Assembly (NCBI GenBank): GCA_023420435.1
Contig: JAEZWE010000073.1
Coordinates: 1 to 12,331, forward strand
Direction: 5' to 3'
Length of the DNA stretch: 12,331 bases
From: Bacteroidota bacterium
GTDB lineage: Bacteria; Bacteroidota; Bacteroidia; Flavobacteriales; Weeksellaceae
Made by a program: the position numbers and the translations under genes. This document shows, one piece after another, positions 7,547-12,331 of this stretch; positions within the stretch are counted from its first letter, which is position 1; each line of letters starts with the position of its first letter. The notes below the pieces were generated by a model that ran no database searches, had not been told where the DNA came from, and saw only the letters and a list, made by a program, of their open reading frames with translations.

Positions 7547-7911
7547 CAGAAGCAGAACTTTGGAAAAAAGTAGAACAGTTTTTTGAAGAAAATTTTGAAA
7601 CCGAAAAAAATGTTCCCGTAGAAACGATTCTTTTTTTAGTTGGTGTTCAGGAATTAGGAAGCGGAAAACAAAAATATACAAAAGACGATAAAGTAAATCT
7701 AATACATATCGCAGTTTGCAGATTATTGGAACCTTTTGGTTACTATAAATTCACTGAATATGATGATGATGGATTTCCACATTTTGAAGAAATTCAACCA
7801 TTGCCGGAACTAAAACCAAATGAACAGCAAATCTTGATGAAAAAAGCCATTATACAGTATTTTATCGACGAACATCTTTTTGATGAAGAAACATTGAATA
7901 GTATAAATTAA
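7543..7911 (+). CDS. Conserved hypothetical protein translationally coupled to oligopeptidase B
   Basis: The 122-residue product is acidic, has no signal peptide or membrane segment, and is probably cytoplasmic and mostly helical. Recognisable stretches are ILFLVGVQELG (29-39), LIHIAVCRLLEPFGYYKF (53-70) and a C-terminal helix around LMKKAIIQYFIDEHLF. I recall similar unnamed proteins across Flavobacteriia but no assigned function. The start is fixed by the ATGA overlap with the preceding stop, which makes translational coupling likely. A hairpin terminator begins 30 bp after the stop, so it forms a two-gene operon with ptrB. Whether that pairing is functional cannot be told from sequence. 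Confidence 0.85.
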   Translation: MTEAELWKKVEQFFEENFETEKNVPVETILFLVGVQELGSGKQKYTKDDKVNLIHIAVCRLLEPFGYYKFTEYDDDGFPHFEEIQPLPELKPNEQQILMKKAIIQYFIDEHLFDEETLNSIN

Positions 7912-7941
7912 AAACATTTCGTTAAAAAATAGTTTTTTAAG

Positions 7942-7972
7942 AAAAAATGCACAATAATTTGGTGCATTTTTT
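7942..7972 (+). terminator. Intrinsic terminator after the ptrB operon
   Basis: A perfect 11-bp inverted repeat (AAAAAATGCAC at 7942-7952, GTGCATTTTTT at 7962-7972) with a 9-nt loop, its right arm ending in a T-run. The A-run on the left arm could make it work in both directions, but no leftward gene ends here. Confidence 0.85.
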
Positions 7973-8026
7973 GTTTTTAGATTCTTAAAATCATTAATTT
8001 TAACATTTCAAAATTAAAAATTACTG

Positions 8027-9574
8027 ATGAACAATAAATTCATCCCTATAATATCGGTTTTTATGACGATTTCATTAATTGTTTTCGTCGCTTTGCAGTT
8101 TTATTGGCTCAAAGGTTATTATGGCGCTTTAGAGCAGGATTTTTCAAATAAAGTTCATGCTGCTTTAGAAGAAACTTCGAAAAACATCAATGAAATTGAG
8201 GTTGAAAAATACTACGCACAATACAAAAATTTTGATACCGAAGCGATAAAAAATGGTGATCAACCTACTTTAACGATGATTCAAACGGTTGAAGATTCAG
8301 CAAGTAAAAGGCAAATTACCACTTACAAAAATATTATAGAAAAAAAAGATATTCCTATTTCTCCTAAAGGTGATAGTTTGCAGGTAACCAAAATGTACAC
8401 CGATGAAGCCATCACAAAATTTAAAAAGAAAGACGACGCACCAGCTCCATTAACTTCCGAACTCAACACTTCTATTGAAAGCGGAGAATTCAATTTCCGT
8501 GAATTTGCAAAACTGAATGCCAACAATATACCAATAAAAAGCCGCGTTGATTTAAAAGAACTGGATTCCGTTCTTACCAAACAACTTACCTTAAAAGGGA
8601 TCGATACCAAATTTGGTTTTGGCGTTTTGGATAAACATAAAAAAATTACAACGGTAGCCAACGAAACTTATAAAAATGACTCTTCTGGAGAACAATACAA
8701 TTATCCTCTTTTTACTGATAGTAAAGACCGAACTTTATACAATTTATCTTTAGTTTTTCCGAGAAAAGATTATTCTTTAGCGAGAAACAACCTTCCGATG
8801 CTTTTGGGAACCTTTATGTCGCTACTTACGATTTTGGGAATTTATATTATTTCGATTAATTATATGATGCGTCAGAAAAAAATTGCCGAAGTAAAAACCG
8901 ATTTCATCAACAATATGTCGCATGAATTCAAAACACCTTTAGCAACAATTTCCGTAGCAACCGATTCTTTAGCCAATGATAAAATTGCAACAAATCCTGA
9001 AAAAGTAAAATATTATTCCGGACTCATCAAACAGGAAAACCTCCGAATGAAAAAACAGGTGGAAAATGTATTGAATATGAGTAAACTGGAGCGTAATGAA
9101 GTTCAACTTTTCTTAAAAGAAACCAATGTTAGAGAATTGATCAAAAAAATTTCTGAATCTTTTGGATTAATTGTAGCACAGAGAAATGGAACTTTAACAC
9201 AGGAATTTGAGGCCGAAAAATTCAATTTTAAAGTGGATGAATTCCATATTTCTAATGCTTTAATTAATTTACTGGATAACGCCAATAAATATTCACCGGA
9301 AGAACCAAAAATAAAGGTAAAAACCAAAAATGAAGGTCATTTTTACGTTATTGAAATTTCTGACGAAGGAATGGGAATGGAAACCGAAAACAAAAAGAAA
9401 ATTTTTGAAAAATTCTTCCGGGAAGAAACAGGAAACATACATAATGTAAAAGGACAAGGTTTAGGTTTATCTTATGTGAAAAAAATTATCGAGCTCCACA
9501 AAGGACAAATCCTGGTTGAATCCCAAAAAGGAAAAGGATCTGTATTTACCGTTAAACTTCCTATGAACCACTAA
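8027..9574 (+). CDS. Sensor histidine kinase, RprX-like
   Basis: A membrane-bound two-component sensor of 515 residues. Membrane segment 1 is about 7-27. A large extracytoplasmic region (about 30-253), without a fold I recognise, follows, then membrane segment 2 at about 256-278. Only about 18 residues separate the second segment from the phospho-acceptor His299 in MSHEFKTP, too short for a HAMP domain. The HisKA helix pair is followed by a HATPase domain: N-box with Asn418 in LLDNANKYS, G1 with Asp446 in DEGMGM, and GQGLGLSYVKK as G2 (476-486). All catalytic motifs are intact. The response regulator follows 26 nt downstream, so the two form a cognate pair. The layout matches the RprX kinases of Bacteroidota. 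The signal is unknown, and no convincing TAnnTTTG promoter is seen in 7973-8026. Confidence 0.95.
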   Translation: MNNKFIPIISVFMTISLIVFVALQFYWLKGYYGALEQDFSNKVHAALEETSKNINEIEVEKYYAQYKNFDTEAIKNGDQPTLTMIQTVEDSASKRQITTYKNIIEKKDIPISPKGDSLQVTKMYTDEAITKFKKKDDAPAPLTSELNTSIESGEFNFREFAKLNANNIPIKSRVDLKELDSVLTKQLTLKGIDTKFGFGVLDKHKKITTVANETYKNDSSGEQYNYPLFTDSKDRTLYNLSLVFPRKDYSLARNNLPMLLGTFMSLLTILGIYIISINYMMRQKKIAEVKTDFINNMSHEFKTPLATISVATDSLANDKIATNPEKVKYYSGLIKQENLRMKKQVENVLNMSKLERNEVQLFLKETNVRELIKKISESFGLIVAQRNGTLTQEFEAEKFNFKVDEFHISNALINLLDNANKYSPEEPKIKVKTKNEGHFYVIEISDEGMGMETENKKKIFEKFFREETGNIHNVKGQGLGLSYVKKIIELHKGQILVESQKGKGSVFTVKLPMNH

Positions 9575-9600
9575 ATAATAAACAAATAAAAACAAAAAAT

Positions 9601-10287
9601 ATGGGCAACAGAATCTTATTAGTAGAAGACGACCAAAGTTTCGGTGCAGTATTAAAAGATTATTTAACCATTAATAATTTCGAAGTTACTTTAGCTACCG
9701 ATGGTGAACAAGGCTTGAAAGAATTTACAGAAAACGAATTCGATATTTGTATTTTCGATGTGATGATGCCAAAAAAAGACGGATTTTCATTAGCAGAAGA
9801 CGTAAAAAAAATCGATAAAAACACGCCAATTATTTTCCTAACAGCAAAAAATCTTCGCGAAGATATTTTGAAAGGATATCAAATTGGCGCTGATGATTAT
9901 ATTACAAAACCTTTTGATACTGAATTACTTTTGTATAAAATAAAAGCCATCCTACAAAGAAGCGCTACACTGGAAAATGAAGAACAGGAACAGTTTAAAA
10001 TTTCAAATATTTTCTTTGATTCCATGTTGCGTCAGTTGAAAGTTGGCGATAATGAATACAAACTTTCACCGAAAGAAAACGAGCTTTTAAAATTGCTTTG
10101 CCTGCACAGAAACGACTTTATGCCAAGAGATTTAGCATTAAGAAAAATCTGGAAAAAAGAAAATTATTTCACTGCAAGAAGCATGGATGTTTACATTGCA
10201 AAATTGCGTAAACTTCTAAAAGACGATGAAGGTTTGGAAATTATTAATGTTCACGGAGAAGGTTTCAGATTATTAGTAAAGAATTAA
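9601..10287 (+). CDS. OmpR/PhoB-family response regulator, RprY-like
   Basis: The 228-residue DNA-binding partner of the upstream kinase. The receiver domain (about 3-118) has the acidic pair Asp10-Asp11, phospho-acceptor Asp53 in FDVMMP, Thr81 in FLTAKN and Lys103 in ITKPF, so phosphorylation should be functional. The C-terminal winged helix (about 130-227) shows LSPKENELLKLLCLH, RSMDVYIAKLRKLLKDD and the closing hairpin INVHGEGFRLL. The 26-nt gap after the kinase holds an A-rich leader (AAACAAAAAAT before the ATG) and no Shine-Dalgarno sequence. A hairpin terminator 7 bp after the stop ends the operon. Target genes cannot be inferred from the window. Confidence 0.96.
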   Translation: MGNRILLVEDDQSFGAVLKDYLTINNFEVTLATDGEQGLKEFTENEFDICIFDVMMPKKDGFSLAEDVKKIDKNTPIIFLTAKNLREDILKGYQIGADDYITKPFDTELLLYKIKAILQRSATLENEEQEQFKISNIFFDSMLRQLKVGDNEYKLSPKENELLKLLCLHRNDFMPRDLALRKIWKKENYFTARSMDVYIAKLRKLLKDDEGLEIINVHGEGFRLLVKN

Positions 10288-10294
10288 ATTTCAT

Positions 10295-10324
10295 AAAAAT
10301 CCACCAAAATTCTAGTGGATTTTT
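10295..10324 (+). terminator. Intrinsic terminator after the two-component operon
   Basis: A perfect 10-bp inverted repeat (AAAAATCCAC at 10295-10304, GTGGATTTTT at 10315-10324) with a 10-nt loop. The right arm ends in a T-run and the left arm begins with an A-run, so it can also serve the convergent leucine-rich-repeat gene that ends at 10353. It is probably bidirectional. Confidence 0.87.
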
Positions 10325-10352
10325 GCTTTTATAAATGTAGAATTTTATATTT

Positions 10353-10805
10353 TTAAAATTCGCAATTGGGATATTGTTTTTTCAAAATTTCCAAATCTGC
10401 ATCAGGAATATCTGCTACAATTGTTTTCAAATTGGGAAAAGATTTCAGAATTTTGGCGATGCCTTTGTTGCTTATTTCTGTATGCTTTATGTAAAGATAT
10501 TCCATGTCTTTCAGATGAAGGATGCAGTCTAAATTTTCATCATCAACAGGCATTTCTTTTAAATCTAAATAATTTACTTTTTTAAGTTTTTTTAAATATT
10601 CCAACCCCAATTTTGTAACCAAAGTGCCACCTAAAATTAGATTTTCAATTTCGGTAACATATTGTGTTACAAAAAACAGTTCTTCATCCGAAGTATTACA
10701 ATCTCTACACCCGAAAACATATAGTTTTTCGGGAATATTTTTCGTGTTTTTTGTTCCGAAATAGTTTTCCAGCAAGTGTTTTTGTTGGGCTTTAGACAGT
10801 TTCAT
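10353..10805 (-). CDS. Small leucine-rich-repeat protein, function unknown
   Basis: The 150-residue protein has no signal peptide or membrane segment. After an N-terminal head (1-49) containing a CRDC pair (Cys33, Cys36), about four LRR-like units of 23-25 residues can be laid out: 50-74 (ENLILGG...LGLEYLKKL), 75-98 (VNYLDLKEM...LDCILHL), 99-123 (MEYLYIKHT...IAKILKSF) and 124-146 (LKTIVADI...LEILKKQY). The pattern suggests a short RNI-like solenoid used for protein binding. It stands alone on the minus strand between two rightward units. Upstream of its ATG the minus strand reads TGATATAAT, unlike the TAnnTTTG elements elsewhere. I do not recognise a specific family, and cargo or partner are unknown. 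Confidence 0.75.
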   Translation of the reverse strand: MKLSKAQQKHLLENYFGTKNTKNIPEKLYVFGCRDCNTSDEELFFVTQYVTEIENLILGGTLVTKLGLEYLKKLKKVNYLDLKEMPVDDENLDCILHLKDMEYLYIKHTEISNKGIAKILKSFPNLKTIVADIPDADLEILKKQYPNCEF

Positions 10806-11128
10806 TTAAAAAAAAATTATATCAGTATTCAGAAAAAATGATTTAAACAGCTTTTATTTTGCTTGGAAAAACCGAAATTAAGATAAAAAAAACTTTTTTT
10901 TAAAACTTTTATAATGAATTTAAATGCTAAAAGGAAATCTTAACTAAACCTAGAAATTTAGCCTTGTAATTCCGAAAATACGGAATGAAGATGAAGCTTT
11001 TGAAACATTTAATTTCAAATTGAATATTTCAGGCTGATTGCTAAAAATGAATTCTGAAATTTTTGAAAATTTACCAAAAGTAATTTCATTCATTTGAATT
11101 TGCTATTTTTGTTTTCCAATAAAAAATA
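10806..11128. other. 323-bp AT-rich intergenic region, divergent
   Basis: It separates the leftward LRR gene from the rightward lipoprotein gene. I find no credible gene; the only Met-led frame of note is 12 codons from 10985. It holds a 6-bp inverted repeat with a 6-nt loop (ATTCCG at 10969-10974, CGGAAT at 10981-10986) and a 7-bp AT-only inverted repeat with a 2-nt centre (AAATTTT at 11057-11063, AAAATTT at 11066-11072). The second lies about 30 bp ahead of the lipoprotein -7 element, where an operator could sit. Runs of A and T near 10890-10910 add little information. Confidence 0.6.
11104..11111 (+). promoter_or_regulatory. Putative -7 promoter element of the triple-motif lipoprotein gene
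   Basis: TATTTTTG matches TAnnTTTG and lies 17 nt before the ATG at 11129, leaving a short A-rich leader (CCAATAAAAAATA). No clear -33 TTTG at standard spacing. Confidence 0.5.
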
Positions 11129-11791
11129 ATGAAAAAATTAAATATTTTCTTTTTTGCTGTTTTAATGATCGCAGTTTCTTGCAAAAAAGACGAAAAAGCC
11201 ACTTATATAGATGGAGTTGGAACAACTTCTGCAGGTTCTGTTCAAGCTAAAAACAATGCTTCAAGAATGTTGATGCCTGTAAATCAAAATGCAAACAGTA
11301 CAGTTTCCAATATACAAACGGTTTCTCCACAAGGAAATGTCGCCACAACACCAGGAACCAATCCTCCTCATGGAAAACCGGGACATCGTTGTGATATTGC
11401 TGTTGGTGCGCCTTTAAACTCACCAGCAACCGGAAAAACACAAGCTACACCACAACAAAATCAGCAAATTTCTATAAATCCTGCAGAAATGAAAACCTCT
11501 GTAGCTCCGGCTACAAAACAAAAAACTGCACCAGGAATGAATCCTCCACATGGAGAATCGGGACATCGATGTGATATTGCAGTTGGAGCTCCATTAAATA
11601 GTTCGGTTTCTAAAACAACAACTACAACCACGCCAACAACTACAAATACAGCCGTTTCAAAATCTTTACCTGCAACAGTTTCTGCACCAACAACTTATCC
11701 AGATGCTAATGGAAAAGCTTTAGCTTTAAATCCTGCGCATGGAGAACCTGGACATCGATGTGACATTGCAGTTGGTGCTCCATTGAAATAA
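11129..11791 (+). CDS. Predicted surface lipoprotein with three HGxxGHRCDIAVGAPL motifs
   Basis: The 220-residue product starts with MKK, a hydrophobic stretch and AVSC, making Cys18 the lipidated residue. The following KKDEK carries lysine at +3 and acids at +4/+5, fitting the flavobacterial lipoprotein export signal for the outer surface. The rest is low-complexity Thr/Ala/Pro/Asn/Gln/Ser linker, including a Thr-rich run near 163-173, holding three 20-residue motifs at 78-97, 138-157 and 201-220; the last ends exactly at the C-terminus. Each motif keeps two histidines, one cysteine and one aspartate (HGxxGHRCD), a plausible metal or heme ligand set. Synonymous positions differ between copies while the peptide is nearly fixed. 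I recall unnamed flavobacterial proteins with this motif but no function. The downstream Cys/His-rich gene starts 19 nt after the stop. Confidence 0.85.
   Translation: MKKLNIFFFAVLMIAVSCKKDEKATYIDGVGTTSAGSVQAKNNASRMLMPVNQNANSTVSNIQTVSPQGNVATTPGTNPPHGKPGHRCDIAVGAPLNSPATGKTQATPQQNQQISINPAEMKTSVAPATKQKTAPGMNPPHGESGHRCDIAVGAPLNSSVSKTTTTTTPTTTNTAVSKSLPATVSAPTTYPDANGKALALNPAHGEPGHRCDIAVGAPLK
11360..11788 (+). repeat. Three in-gene copies of a 60-bp motif-encoding repeat
   Basis: Copies lie at 11360-11419, 11540-11599 and 11729-11788, spaced 180 and 189 bp apart. By my alignment copies 1 and 2 share 51 of 60 bases and 18 of 20 residues, and copies 2 and 3 share 52 of 60 bases. Most base changes between copies 1 and 2 are third-position and silent. 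The intervening linkers are not alignable, so the motif alone is conserved. Confidence 0.9.
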
Positions 11792-11798
11792 AATTTTG

Positions 11799-11806
11799 TA
11801 AATTTG
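11799..11806 (+). promoter_or_regulatory. Putative -7 promoter element of the Cys/His-rich protein gene
   Basis: TAAATTTG followed by CG lies between the lipoprotein stop and the GTG start at 11811, with only 4 nt between element and start codon. If active, the transcript would be leaderless or nearly so. No -33 box at standard spacing, so a chance match in AT-rich DNA is possible. Confidence 0.35.
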
Positions 11807-11810
11807 CGTC

Positions 11811-12167
11811 GTGAAAAAATTACAAGTCATTTTAATGCTTTTTTGTTTGGGAATATTTATTCTTCCAAAACAAATTATTTCTGCACAAAATGCTGAAATG
11901 GCTTGCGATATATCTTCCATGAAAGATGATTGTTGTAAAGACAAATCAACGCAAAATCATCATCAAAAAGATAAAAATGACGGCTGTGGAGACGATTGCT
12001 ATTCTTGCTTAACATGTCACACCTTTGCCGTTTTTTCTTACACAAATCTAAAAGAAATCAGCGAAAATATGGGGAAAATTCCTGTAAAAAAGGAAAAATT
12101 CACTTATGTAACGCCTGATTTCTCAGATGTCTATTCTAAAATTTGGCAGCCGCCGAAAATAGGTTAA
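11811..12167 (+). CDS. Secreted Cys/His-rich small protein (DUF6660-like)
   Basis: The 118-residue product begins at a GTG, with a Lys-Lys n-region, a hydrophobic core and cleavage expected after ISA near residue 25, so it is probably periplasmic or secreted. The next in-frame Met lies inside the signal peptide, which favours the GTG. The mature N-terminal half carries seven cysteines (32, 41, 42, 59, 63, 66, 69) and His50, His51 and His70 in an acidic Lys/Asp-rich context, including CYSCLTCH at 63-70. The C-terminus ends in IWQPPKIG, a tail I associate with small Cys-rich Bacteroidota proteins (DUF6660-like) encoded just before TonB-dependent receptors. A metal-binding or metal-delivery role is inferred from composition and context only. 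The downstream exported-protein gene starts 87 nt after the stop. Confidence 0.78.
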   Translation: MKKLQVILMLFCLGIFILPKQIISAQNAEMACDISSMKDDCCKDKSTQNHHQKDKNDGCGDDCYSCLTCHTFAVFSYTNLKEISENMGKIPVKKEKFTYVTPDFSDVYSKIWQPPKIG

Positions 12168-12254
12168 TTATTTTTTAACAGCATGAATAGTGTTTAATTT
12201 CTTTGAAATTGAATGCTTATTTAATTCAACAAAAATTAATTTAACTTATTACTA

Positions 12255-12331
12255 ATGAATAATTTACATAAACAATTCTTCGTCTTATTTCTCTTTTTAG
12301 GAGCTTTCATTTCTGCACAAACAAAAACAGA
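12255..12331 (+). CDS. N-terminus of an exported protein, truncated by the window end (possibly a TonB-dependent receptor)
   Basis: The ATG at 12255 opens a frame running off the window, with 25 complete codons visible. They encode a clear Sec signal peptide: polar MNNLHKQ, a hydrophobic core FFVLFLFLGAF, then ISAQ, with cleavage expected after Ala. A short SAQ-type signal right after a Cys-rich WQPPKI protein is the usual start of an outer-membrane TonB-dependent receptor in this lineage, but nothing of the plug or barrel is visible, so that identity is inference. The 87-bp gap before it (12168-12254) has no terminator hairpin, so it may be co-transcribed with the preceding gene. Confidence 0.65.
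   Translation, partial: MNNLHKQFFVLFLFLGAFISAQTKT

Noticed and set aside
10890..10910. A-run/T-run pair as a terminator for the LRR gene or a leader structure
   Set aside because: It consists only of A and T with no G-C stem, and lies upstream and not downstream of the LRR gene.
10985..11023. Short frame MKMKLLKHLISN in the intergenic region as a leader peptide
   Set aside because: Twelve codons only, no promoter or attenuator structure next to it, and over 100 bp from the next gene.
11360..11788. The three 60-bp repeats as a CRISPR or mobile repeat array
   Set aside because: They lie in one open reading frame, differ mainly at silent positions, and encode the same peptide, so the repeat is at protein level.

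Overview
The window looks like a chromosomal stretch from a member of the Bacteroidota, most likely a Flavobacteriales/Weeksellaceae species close to Chryseobacterium. The reasons are an AT-rich genome with Lys/Asn/Ile/Phe-rich proteins, TAnnTTTG-type -7 promoter elements, A-rich leaders instead of Shine-Dalgarno sequences, and lineage-typical families (DUF4271, DUF4296, a flavobacterial-type HemD, an RprX/RprY-like two-component pair). The genus is inferred from remembered protein similarity; no search was run.

Left part (1-3898): the 3' end of a biotin-protein ligase gene (birA) runs rightward and overlaps, tail to tail, a leftward four-gene operon. In transcription order this operon encodes a GT2 polyprenol-phosphate-mannose-synthase-like enzyme, a DUF4296 lipoprotein, tRNA-guanine transglycosylase (Tgt) and an LptF/LptG-family LPS export permease. 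The genes are joined by an ATGA overlap, a 2-nt gap and a 21-nt gap.

Middle (3899-7972): an 87-bp divergent promoter region separates the operon from a rightward run of a DUF4271 six-helix membrane protein, uroporphyrinogen-III synthase (hemD, closed by a strong hairpin terminator), oligopeptidase B (S9A family), and a conserved small protein coupled to it by ATGA. A second hairpin terminator follows.

Right-middle (8027-10805): a sensor histidine kinase and an OmpR-type response regulator form a two-gene operon ending in a hairpin. A small leucine-rich-repeat protein gene follows on the opposite strand.

Right end (10806-12331): a 323-bp AT-rich intergenic region leads into the most distinctive part. 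It encodes a predicted surface-exported lipoprotein carrying three nearly identical 20-residue HGxxGHRCDIAVGAPL motifs, then a secreted Cys/His-rich 118-residue protein ending in a WQPPKI tail, then the signal peptide of a further exported protein cut off by the window end. From context this resembles a metal- or cofactor-handling envelope cassette in front of an outer-membrane receptor, but the cargo and the receptor identity are inference.

I see no tRNA, rRNA, CRISPR, insertion sequence or attachment site. Most of the window is ordinary core genome. The points worth a second look are the triple-motif lipoprotein and its neighbours, and a Tgt that has lost its three zinc-binding cysteines.
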